6,354 nt of DNA from Pseudomonadota bacterium. GTDB taxonomy: Bacteria > Desulfobacterota > JADFVX01. The stretch spans positions 1-6,354 of the forward strand of contig JADFVX010000132.1 in assembly GCA_015222755.1 (NCBI GenBank), given 5' to 3'. The first letter of the stretch is position 1. Every line of letters starts with the position of its first letter. A model generated the notes under the pieces. That model was not told the DNA's origin and searched no databases. It was given only the letters and a program-made list of their open reading frames with translations. Of this stretch, positions 1 through 5,403 are shown in pieces. The position numbers and the translations under genes were made by a program.

Positions 1-175
1 CCTTAATCCTCATGGCCGAAAAGAGAGAAGCAAACCCCAGAACAGGTATCAGCAAAGAGGCATAAGCCAGGCCCTTGTAAATATTTTCTGGAAGAATGGG
101 GTAAAAAGTCGATGCCAGCAAAAATCCACCTGACAGTAGAAACAGCAGGACCACCACATAAGCTGCATAGGAGCG
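1..175 (-). pseudogene. In-frame continuation of EIIC beyond the amber codon (C-terminal part, runs off the left edge)
   Basis: Reading on past the TAG at 176-178 in the same minus-strand frame gives 58 uninterrupted codons to the window edge. The product starts RSYAAYVVVLLFLLSGGF and goes on to a second hydrophobic stretch around SLLIPVLGFASLFSAM. Its pattern is what is expected of the second half of a mannose-family EIIC: after the cytoplasmic helix ending LEKACMSGL, full-length relatives such as E. coli ManY have an amphipathic segment, a transmembrane helix, a short loop with Pro and Asn, and another helix. I therefore read it as the detached 3' part of the EIIC gene rather than intergenic DNA. 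No start codon with a convincing ribosome binding site lies just after the TAG, so independent translation looks unlikely. The true 3' end, and any EIID, HPr or EI gene after it, lies outside the window. The frame relation is seen directly; homology is judged by eye. Confidence 0.7.
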
Positions 176-637
176 CTAAAGGCCTGACATGCAGGCCTTT
201 TCAAGTGCCTTAATGTCCAGGTTTTCAGAGGCGTCATCTGCAAGTCGTGTAGCAGCAATATTCATCTTCCTGATAAAGGAATCAATGCGCTTCACTGCAA
301 TGGCAGCCGGCATAAGAAAAATAAGGACAAAGACAATAGCACCCATGTCGGTATCAGCAGCACCAAAAGAACGCAGCAACCAGACAGAAACGGCTGTGGC
401 AGCGATTGAAACAACAGTCTCATCGGGAGGGACAGAGGCACCAACAGGCAAATAGCCTATCCAAAGTAGCTCAAGCAAAAGCCCCACCTTCAATCCTGTT
501 AATGGATCTCCAAGCATCAGGCCTACAAGGGGTGCCGCTACAATAGGCCTGGATATCATTACCTGGAAGGCCGCCGTTCGATCCAGAGAAATCAGCCCTC
601 CTGTAAAAGAAACCATTGCAAGCTCCAGAAGCGTCAT
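176..637 (-). CDS. Mannose-family PTS EIIC component, truncated by an in-frame TAG
   Basis: Membrane subunit of a mannose/sorbose-family phosphotransferase system; in complete systems EIIC and EIID together form the sugar channel. The 153-residue product shows the family pattern: an N-terminal helix, SLDRTAAFQVMISRP (about 17-31), a helix with GLMLGDPLTGLKVG (39-52), ELLWIGYLPVGASVPPDET (56-74), then helices around 76-90 and 99-115. A charged amphipathic segment (116-150) precedes the stop. Family members are usually about 220-270 residues, so roughly a third is missing, and the frame stays open with membrane-like sequence after the TAG. The ATG overlaps the EIIB stop as ATGA, implying translational coupling. 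The truncation could be a real nonsense mutation, a sequencing error, or very unlikely a recoded amber, since TAG also ends hprK, EIIA and gltX. The identity is firm; whether the short product works is doubtful, because the second half of the membrane domain is gone. Confidence 0.8.
   Translation of the reverse strand: MTLLELAMVSFTGGLISLDRTAAFQVMISRPIVAAPLVGLMLGDPLTGLKVGLLLELLWIGYLPVGASVPPDETVVSIAATAVSVWLLRSFGAADTDMGAIVFVLIFLMPAAIAVKRIDSFIRKMNIAATRLADDASENLDIKALEKACMSGL
178..200. repeat. Perfect 9-bp inverted repeat abutting the EIIC amber codon
   Basis: AAAGGCCTG (178-186) and CAGGCCTTT (192-200) are exact reverse complements around a 5-base loop (187-191). In the minus-strand mRNA the hairpin lies over the last codons before the TAG, and the T of the stop codon is the final base of the stem. 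The run of T after the stem is only three bases on the minus strand and four on the plus strand, part of it inside the stem, so it is a poor intrinsic terminator in either direction. The symmetry is seen directly; a role is not established. Confidence 0.75.
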
Positions 638-1140
638 GACTCCCTCCGTTGGGAGGCTTCATAAATTTCAAGAATATCCTGAAGGCCCTTCGGCTTATCC
701 CTTGGGACTCCTCTCACGTCTACAGATACACCCGTTTTGGCAATAGCCTTCAAATCACTCACATCTTCATCATTTAGACATATAGAAGAAGTCACCTGAC
801 GTTTGCCCTGGCAATGCCCGACATTGCCTATATTGATCTCGTCAAACCTTATACCTTTTTTGTATGCCTCAAAGGCATCGTGAAGCGAAGCGAATATAAG
901 CATTACGCGCTCACCTGCAAACCGTTCACTGCTAAGATCAGCTACAGCTTCATCAATTCCTTCAACCCTCAGGCTTATGCCCTTGGGAGCTGAAAGTTCC
1001 ATGACTTTTTTCTGAAAGGGGTTCGAGGCCGCCGAGTCATCGGCGACAATAACCATAGATGTCGAAGTCTCAGGAACCCAGCTCTCGATTATCTGACCGT
1101 GAAAAAGCCTGCTGTCTACTCGTGCAAAGACAATCGACAT
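634..1140 (-). CDS. Mannose-family PTS EIIB component
   Basis: Cytoplasmic phosphocarrier of a mannose/sorbose-family PTS: it accepts phosphate from the EIIA histidine and passes it to the sugar entering through EIIC/EIID. The 168-residue product is of normal length (about 155-170). It begins MSIVFARVDSRLFHGQI, matching the family signature in which the phosphorylated histidine follows an Arg-Leu pair; here it is His14. NIGNVGH near 103-109 corresponds to the conserved glycine-rich segment of the family. I chose the ATG at 1140 because the signature starts at once and a ribosome binding site (AAGGAG) lies about 12 bases upstream, inside the end of EIIA. The upstream extension to 1224 would run inside EIIA and adds no conserved sequence. 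The EIIA stop is 4 bases upstream and the stop overlaps the EIIC ATG, so all three are coupled. All expected residues are present, so this subunit should be able to carry phosphate even if EIIC is broken. Confidence 0.9.
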   Translation of the reverse strand: MSIVFARVDSRLFHGQIIESWVPETSTSMVIVADDSAASNPFQKKVMELSAPKGISLRVEGIDEAVADLSSERFAGERVMLIFASLHDAFEAYKKGIRFDEINIGNVGHCQGKRQVTSSICLNDEDVSDLKAIAKTGVSVDVRGVPRDKPKGLQDILEIYEASQRRES

Positions 1141-1144
1141 ACAG

Positions 1145-1546
1145 CTAAGTCTCCTTAAGAAGGTCGCCAGCCACGGAGATGTTTTCGCGGCCATAGGCCT
1201 TGAGGTACTGGGCAACCTCCACAAGCTCCATGTCGGAACGAAGAGTCGCCAGCTTTATCATCATAGGGAGGTTAACACCGGTCACCACCTCGATATTTTT
1301 TTCGTCCAGCAAGGATATGCTGATATTCGAAGGAGTCCCTCCAAAAAGATCTGTTAGAATAAGAACGCCGCCTTCGTTTCTCACTGAGTCAACGGCCTTT
1401 GATATGTTTTCACGTACAGACTCAGGGGAACAGTCCGGACTTATCGCAACCGCAGCAAGCCTGTCCAGTTTGCCTACAATATGCTCTGCAGTATTGACCA
1501 GTTCTTCTGCAAGCCTTCCGTGGGTTACAACAACAAAACTTACCAT
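1145..1546 (-). CDS. Mannose-family PTS EIIA component
   Basis: Cytoplasmic phosphocarrier that takes phosphate from HPr and gives it to EIIB. The 133-residue product is the usual size of a stand-alone EIIA-Man domain. The N-terminal strand MVSFVVVTHGRLAEELV places the phosphorylated histidine at His9, and LTDLFGGTPSN (64-74) carries the conserved Asp66 and the GG(S/T)P loop; VVTGVNLPMM (87-96) is the other family hallmark. In many Gram-negative bacteria without a complete sugar PTS this protein acts in regulation rather than transport, which fits its position beside hprK and ptsN, though that is inference. The ATG overlaps the rapZ-remnant stop by one base (TAATG), and the purine-rich end of that remnant supplies the ribosome binding site. 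The stop is TAG, with EIIB starting 4 bases later. No damage is visible. Confidence 0.92.
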   Translation of the reverse strand: MVSFVVVTHGRLAEELVNTAEHIVGKLDRLAAVAISPDCSPESVRENISKAVDSVRNEGGVLILTDLFGGTPSNISISLLDEKNIEVVTGVNLPMMIKLATLRSDMELVEVAQYLKAYGRENISVAGDLLKET

Positions 1547-1731
1547 TAAACCCTTCCCTCCGTACAGCCTATCCCAACAGCAAGATATCTTTTTCCTTCT
1601 ACCACATACTCCGGCAAGAGATAGTTTATCATATTTGAAAAGCCTTGAATGAAACCTTCATCTTCAAGGGCATTTATGGCAGTAATTTTTCCTGAACCTG
1701 AAAAACCTGTTACTACAACAATTCGCAGCAA
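1546..1731 (-). pseudogene. rapZ: RapZ remnant: N-terminal P-loop segment fused to a C-terminal segment, about 200 central residues missing
   Basis: Full RapZ (YvcJ family, about 285 residues) is a nucleotide-binding protein; in E. coli it is an RNA-binding adaptor controlling GlmS synthesis. Here only 61 codons remain. Residues 1-26 (LRIVVVTGFSGSGKITAINA, then LEDEGF) match the RapZ N-terminus, but the Ser/Thr after the P-loop lysine is Ile16. Without a gap the sequence then matches the C-terminal region: MINYLLPEYVVEGKRYLAVG (34-53) followed by IGCT, corresponding to the SYLTVAIGCTGGKHRS region near E. coli residue 245. It ends EGRV-stop where the family continues GGKHRSV and about 35 more residues. 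The start is TTG with a good site (AAGGAG) five bases upstream. It sits 39 bases after hprK and its stop overlaps EIIA, exactly where rapZ belongs. I judge it a deletion derivative with little chance of native function; a functional miniature protein or coupling peptide is the alternative. Confidence 0.82.
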
Positions 1732-1770
1732 TACTCTCCTTTTTTAAGAACAAAAGAGTTTATTTGATAA

Positions 1771-2706
1771 CTAGTCCCTGGAGATCTCTTCCCTAAGACT
1801 TCTTTCAAATGCAAGTGCTGGGTTATGACCCATGATCTTCAATATATGGTTTCTGGCAGCGACCTCAATAATGGTGGTCATATTGCGGCCCGGCGTTACA
1901 GGCAGTTTTACCATCGGGAAATCAATATCAAGGATCGGGTAGCTCTCTTCATCAAAACCAAGGCGTTCATACTCCTGGCCTGGGTCCCATGCCTCTAGCT
2001 GAACAACCATATCTATCTGCTTTTCCACGCGTATGGCCGTGATACCAAAAAGATCCTTTATATTTATAATGCCAAGGCCCCTTATCTCCATATGGTAACG
2101 AATAACATCGGGACTGCTGCCGATAATAATGTTAGGAGGGCTTTTGCGAAGAAGTACCATGTCATCGGCCACGAGCCTATGGCCCTTTGCAACAAGGTCA
2201 AGTGCACACTCACTCTTCCCGACACCACTCCTGCCAATAATAAACACGCCTATCCCCAGAACATCAACCAGAACACCGTGCATACTGGTTTTTTCTGTAA
2301 GATATTCTTCCAAAAGATTAAGCAGGCGTGCCATCAGCTTATCTGTAGGAAGAGATGTTCGCAAAAGAGGTGTTTTTGTTTTATCAGCCTCCAACCGGAT
2401 ACTTTCCGGCACATCAAGCCCAAAACTTACTATAAAACAACAGATGCCCAGCGAGAACAGATGCTTTATCGCAAAAAGGGCATCCTCCCGGGAAAGACTT
2501 TCGAGGTAGGACATCTCCGTATTTCCAAGTATCTGGATCCTGTCTCTATGAAGGTGGGTGGTAAAACCGGAAAGGGCCAGCCCGGGTTTTTGCACCTGGG
2601 CCGAGGATATTTTATTGTCTACAAAACTGCTCCCGGCAATAATCTCAAGGCCGAGACCATACCTTTTGTCTTCCAGCAGTTCTTTAATCGTAAAGCTATT
2701 ATTCAT
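1771..2706 (-). CDS. hprK: HPr kinase/phosphorylase
   Basis: Bifunctional cytoplasmic enzyme that phosphorylates HPr on a serine with ATP (or pyrophosphate) and reverses the reaction with inorganic phosphate. In Gram-negative bacteria it usually works in a regulatory rather than catabolite-repression PTS. The 311-residue product is full length. Residues 1-130 form the N-terminal domain; the C-terminal kinase domain has His143 (SMHGVLVDVLGIGVFIIG), the P-loop GRSGVGKSE (158-166), the acidic pair Asp181-Asp182 (HRLVADD), the family signature EIRGLGIINIKDLFG (207-221) and KLPVTPGRN (267-275). All catalytic residues expected of the family are visible. The ATG at 2706 has no clear Shine-Dalgarno sequence in the 36-base gap after ptsN, so coupling with upstream translation is likely. 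The stop is TAG. Its substrate HPr is not in the window; in related operons ptsH and ptsI often lie past EIIC/EIID, beyond the left edge. Confidence 0.96.
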   Translation of the reverse strand: MNNSFTIKELLEDKRYGLGLEIIAGSSFVDNKISSAQVQKPGLALSGFTTHLHRDRIQILGNTEMSYLESLSREDALFAIKHLFSLGICCFIVSFGLDVPESIRLEADKTKTPLLRTSLPTDKLMARLLNLLEEYLTEKTSMHGVLVDVLGIGVFIIGRSGVGKSECALDLVAKGHRLVADDMVLLRKSPPNIIIGSSPDVIRYHMEIRGLGIINIKDLFGITAIRVEKQIDMVVQLEAWDPGQEYERLGFDEESYPILDIDFPMVKLPVTPGRNMTTIIEVAARNHILKIMGHNPALAFERSLREEISRD

Positions 2707-2742
2707 AAAACTTTAGCCGGGTGAGCTGCCAGCTTCGGGCTC

Positions 2743-3204
2743 TTAATATTTGGAATCTTCTTTGGTAAACACCTTAAAAAGCTCCTCCCTGGACTTGGCC
2801 TCCATCAAGCCAGCCCTGAAAGCAGAGTCCTGCATAAGTCTGGAAATTCTGGCAAGGGCCTTCAAGTGTGACCCTGTTGATGAATCAGGTGCAACAAGAA
2901 GAAAGAAGAGGTGGGCCTTTTTACCATCCATTGAGTCAAAATCGACCCCATCTATGCTTCGGCCAAAGACAGCAACTAGCGCCTCCATCCCGGAAACCTT
3001 AGCATGAGGAATAGCTACACCATCACCTACACCGGTACTGCCAAGCTTCTCACGTTCCATAAGTTTTTCTACGAGAAGCTCAAGTTCTAAATTGTCATTC
3101 TGGCTGGCAGCTATTGCTGCCAACTCTTCTACGACCTCTTTTTTGTTTGCCGATTTAATATCGGGCAGGATGGACTCCTCAGAAAGGATGTCAAGAATAT
3201 TCAT
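2743..3204 (-). CDS. ptsN: PTS IIA-like nitrogen-regulatory protein (EIIA-Ntr)
   Basis: Phosphocarrier of the nitrogen PTS branch; in proteobacteria it regulates partners such as potassium transporters and sensor kinases according to its phosphorylation state rather than moving sugar. The 153-residue product is the standard single-domain length. The phosphorylated histidine is His67 in GVGDGVAIPHAKV (58-70), and the second conserved histidine is His113 in SHLKALARISRLM (112-124). The N-terminus (MNILDILSEESILPDI) is typical. The ATG at 3204 follows the hpf stop by ten bases with only a weak TTGAGA ribosome binding site, implying coupling to hpf. It precedes hprK by 36 bases. The hpf-ptsN-hprK-rapZ series is a widely conserved arrangement, often with rpoN upstream, which is absent here. 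No anomalies. Confidence 0.95.
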   Translation of the reverse strand: MNILDILSEESILPDIKSANKKEVVEELAAIAASQNDNLELELLVEKLMEREKLGSTGVGDGVAIPHAKVSGMEALVAVFGRSIDGVDFDSMDGKKAHLFFLLVAPDSSTGSHLKALARISRLMQDSAFRAGLMEAKSREELFKVFTKEDSKY

Positions 3205-3214
3205 TAAAGCATTC

Positions 3215-3760
3215 TCAAGAGACCTTAGGCTCTATAAGCCCATAGTTTCCATCTTTACGCCTGTATAGGACACTGACTCTGGAGCTTGAGGCATTTGTGA
3301 ACACAAGAAAGTCTTGATGCAGGAGGTCTATCTGCATAACTGCCTCATCCACAGACATAGGTTTGACCTGATAGCTATCCATCCTTATAACATCTGGCTC
3401 TGATTCACCTTCAAAACTTTCCGCTGCATAAATAGCTTCCTCAAGAGAGGCAACAGCAGGCTCAGTTCTCGGCTTGTGTTTTTTGATTCTGTCTTTATAG
3501 CGCCTGAGCTGCTTCTCTACCTTATCCATGACCTTATCTATTGAAGAATACATATCATCAGTAGACTCAGTACCGGACACGGGAACGCCATTGGCCATAA
3601 GGTTTACCTCAGCGGTGTGTCTGAACTTCTGGACAGAAAGCACTACATTGGCCTCTATCGCATTATCCACATACTTGTTTATTTTGCTAACCTTTTCTTC
3701 GGCATAGCTCCTTATAGCATCACTTGGCTCAAGGTGCTTGAACGTTACGGAAACCTGCAT
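3215..3760 (-). CDS. hpf: Ribosome hibernation promoting factor, long form
   Basis: Binds the 30S decoding region in slow growth or starvation; the long form also dimerises ribosomes into inactive 100S particles through its C-terminal domain. The 181-residue product has both parts. Residues 1-97 form the ribosome-binding S30AE domain (MQVSVTFKHLEPSDAIRSYA at the start, then AEVNLMANGVPVSGTESTDD at 50-69 and a basic helix KVEKQLRRYKDRIKKHK at 80-96). About 98-122 is an acidic linker, and 123-180 is the dimerisation domain (VIRMDSYQVKPMSVDEAVMQ, then VSVLYRRKDGNYGLIEPKV). The start is ATG with a strong ribosome binding site, AGGAGG, about seven bases upstream, the best in the operon and fitting a first gene. 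It is transcribed divergently from gltX. No rpoN gene separates it from the divergent region, although many relatives have one there. Confidence 0.95.
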   Translation of the reverse strand: MQVSVTFKHLEPSDAIRSYAEEKVSKINKYVDNAIEANVVLSVQKFRHTAEVNLMANGVPVSGTESTDDMYSSIDKVMDKVEKQLRRYKDRIKKHKPRTEPAVASLEEAIYAAESFEGESEPDVIRMDSYQVKPMSVDEAVMQIDLLHQDFLVFTNASSSRVSVLYRRKDGNYGLIEPKVS

Positions 3761-3799
3761 TATACCCTCCTGGCAATTGTTCGATTATTCCCTACGAAA

Positions 3800-3828
3800 A
3801 AGCTAACAAATACCACCCCGCATGTCAA
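3800..3828 (-). promoter_or_regulatory. Candidate promoter for the hpf-ptsN-hprK operon
   Basis: On the minus strand a perfect -35 hexamer TTGACA (3828-3823) is followed after 17 bases by TAGCTT (3805-3800), a three-of-six match to the -10 consensus. The bases upstream (about 3829-3860) are A/T-rich, like an UP element. A transcript would start about 30-35 bases before the hpf ATG. The weak -10 keeps this tentative. I see no sigma-54 -24/-12 element with correct spacing. Confidence 0.35.
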
Positions 3829-3916
3829 TGTAATTGTTGGTTTTATTATTGGTTTAAAAATGAACTTTTCCTCTAAGTTAAAAGACCGCACATTCATCAA
3901 GAACCCCTTCCTGGCA

Positions 3917-3943
3917 TTGTCAACAAGGCTTCCCTGTTGACGA
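3917..3943. repeat. Inverted repeat in the hpf/gltX divergent region (possible operator or leader hairpin)
   Basis: GTCAACA (3919-3925) and TGTTGAC (3935-3941) are perfect reverse complements separated by nine bases. The arms extend by a G-U wobble and one more pair to nine positions, and GG/CC inside the spacer can add two pairs around a CTT loop. It lies between two divergent genes about 66 bases before the gltX ATG, where an operator could act. There is no T run, so it is not a typical terminator. The symmetry is seen; the function is unknown. Confidence 0.5.
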
Positions 3944-3980
3944 TTTCAACTCATTCTGCTAGCCTCTTTCATTCTAAAAT
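3937..3980 (+). promoter_or_regulatory. Weak candidate promoter elements upstream of gltX
   Basis: TTGACG (3937-3942) and TAGCCT (3960-3965) are spaced by 17 bases, matching the consensus at five and three positions. The -35 overlaps the right arm of the inverted repeat at 3917-3943, so a repressor bound there could block it. A better -10-like hexamer, TAAAAT (3975-3980), has no acceptable -35 partner at 16-18 bases. Either could serve gltX; neither is convincing alone. Confidence 0.25.
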
Positions 3981-4008
3981 ACTCGAACAAGCGACAAGGA
4001 TACAGGCC

Positions 4009-5403
4009 ATGGCAGAAGTAAAAACACGTTTTGCACCCAGCCCTACAGGCTTCCTGCATATAGGAGGAGCCAGAACCGCCCTGTTCAACTGGCTCTACGC
4101 CAGACACTTTGGGGGAACATTTGTCCTGCGTATAGAGGATACAGATGCACAGCGCTCCACTCAGGAATCAGTGGATGTCATACTTGAAGGAATGAAGTGG
4201 CTTGGCCTTGACTGGGATGAAGGCCCATTTTACCAGTCCGAGCGGAGAGAACTCTACCTCGCAGAAATAGAAAAACTGCTTGCACATGGTAAGGCCTACC
4301 GCTGCTATTGCAGCCGGGAAGAACTGGATGAAAAACGCACAAAGGCCATGGACGAAGGAAAAAAACCGAAATACGACGGCACATGTAGAGACAGGACGTC
4401 CCAAGCTGAGGATAAATCCTTCACCATACGCTTCAGAGCACCTGAAACCGGCAAAACTGTTGTTGATGACATGATAAAAGGTAAGGTTGTCTTTGACAAC
4501 GGTGAGCTGGATGACCTTATTATAGCCCGTAGTGATGGCTCTCCTACCTACAATTTCGTAGTTGTCGTTGACGATGCCACCATGGGGATTACCCACATAC
4601 TTCGGGGGGACGACCACCTGAACAATACGCCAAGGCAGATCCAACTCTATGATGCACTTGGATACACAGCACCGGTATTTGGCCATATGCCCCTTATACT
4701 CGGGCAGGACAAAAAACGCCTCAGCAAGCGTCATGGCGCGACTTCCGTTATGGCATATAAAGATATGGGCTACCTGCCAGAGGCGATGATAAATTTCCTG
4801 GCAAGACTTGGCTGGTCCCATGGCGATCAGGAGATATTTTCAAAAGAAGAACTGATCAGACTCTTTGATGCAGACAATATCGGTAAATCGGCAGGCGTTT
4901 TTAATGAAGAAAAGTTGCTCTGGCTCAATGCTCATTACATTAAAAGCCGTAGCAATAGCGCTGTAGCCGAGCTATTCCTCCCTGCATTAAAAGCCGAAGG
5001 ATATGCGACCCAAACCCCGCCTCCAGATGCAGCTGGAGAGGCAATAAAGGAACGCGCCAAGACAACTTTAGAACTTGAAGCTATGGCAAAAATATTCTAC
5101 TCGAATGAAATAACTATCGATGAAGATGCTGCAACAAAATTTATCACAGAAGACAAAATAGAGATGCTATCCGATTTTGCGGAAGGACTTAAAAGCATAA
5201 CCCCATTTACAGAAGAAAGTATCTCAGCATACATGAAAAGCTTTGTCGAAGAGCGGGGAATAAAGATGAAAAATGTGGGGCCTCCTATAAGAATAGCGCT
5301 AACAGGCACTATGGCAAGTCCTGATCTTATCAAGGTAATTAAATTGCTGGGGCAGGTGGAATCTGCCACGAGAATAAGAAATGCGCTTAAAAAGACCCCC
5401 TAG
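4009..5403 (+). CDS. gltX: Glutamyl-tRNA synthetase
   Basis: Class I aminoacyl-tRNA synthetase that attaches glutamate to tRNA-Glu in the cytoplasm, and to tRNA-Gln as well in species with the GatCAB route, which cannot be judged here. The product has 464 residues, normal for the family. RFAPSPTGFLHIGGARTALF (7-26) holds the HIGH-type signature (HIGG, 17-20), and KKRLSKRHG (235-243) is the KMSKS-type loop. Cys99, Cys101, Tyr122 and Cys126 match the zinc-site pattern of E. coli GluRS. The C-terminal anticodon-binding domain runs from about 320 to the end, including NVGPPIRIALTG (422-433). I chose the ATG at 4009 because the conserved sequence begins five residues later and AAGGA lies eight bases before it; an extension to a TTG at 3937 adds 24 unconserved residues. 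The TAG stop directly abuts the stop of the convergent cytochrome gene. Confidence 0.97.
   Translation: MAEVKTRFAPSPTGFLHIGGARTALFNWLYARHFGGTFVLRIEDTDAQRSTQESVDVILEGMKWLGLDWDEGPFYQSERRELYLAEIEKLLAHGKAYRCYCSREELDEKRTKAMDEGKKPKYDGTCRDRTSQAEDKSFTIRFRAPETGKTVVDDMIKGKVVFDNGELDDLIIARSDGSPTYNFVVVVDDATMGITHILRGDDHLNNTPRQIQLYDALGYTAPVFGHMPLILGQDKKRLSKRHGATSVMAYKDMGYLPEAMINFLARLGWSHGDQEIFSKEELIRLFDADNIGKSAGVFNEEKLLWLNAHYIKSRSNSAVAELFLPALKAEGYATQTPPPDAAGEAIKERAKTTLELEAMAKIFYSNEITIDEDAATKFITEDKIEMLSDFAEGLKSITPFTEESISAYMKSFVEERGIKMKNVGPPIRIALTGTMASPDLIKVIKLLGQVESATRIRNALKKTP

Noticed and set aside
176..178. EIIC TAG as a pyrrolysine or generally reassigned codon
   Set aside because: TAG ends hprK, EIIA and gltX in the same window at normal family lengths, and EIIC is not a known pyrrolysine protein; nonsense mutation or error is simpler.
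49..258. 69-codon minus-strand open frame over the EIIC stop region
   Set aside because: It is out of frame with EIIC and rich in Trp, Cys and Phe without family resemblance; the EIIC frame explains this DNA better.
1141..1224. Upstream extension of EIIB to 1224
   Set aside because: The extra residues overlap the end of EIIA in another frame; the EIIB signature begins right at the ATG at 1140, which has its own ribosome binding site.
2092..2724. 210-codon open frame on the plus strand antisense to hprK
   Set aside because: It lies wholly opposite a well-recognised hprK, has no recognisable domain or good ribosome binding site, and its composition (many Lys, Thr, Cys and His) looks like a frame shadow.
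3761..3940. Sigma-54 promoter for hpf/ptsN
   Set aside because: TGGTAT...GC on the minus strand and TGGCAT on the plus strand resemble -24 elements, but neither has a GC at the required spacing.
3937..4008. N-terminal extension of gltX from a TTG at 3937
   Set aside because: It adds 24 residues absent from the family, and the ATG at 4009 has a well-placed ribosome binding site.
4168..4821. 217-codon open frame on the minus strand antisense to gltX
   Set aside because: It lies wholly inside gltX, which carries all family motifs; its product has no family pattern.
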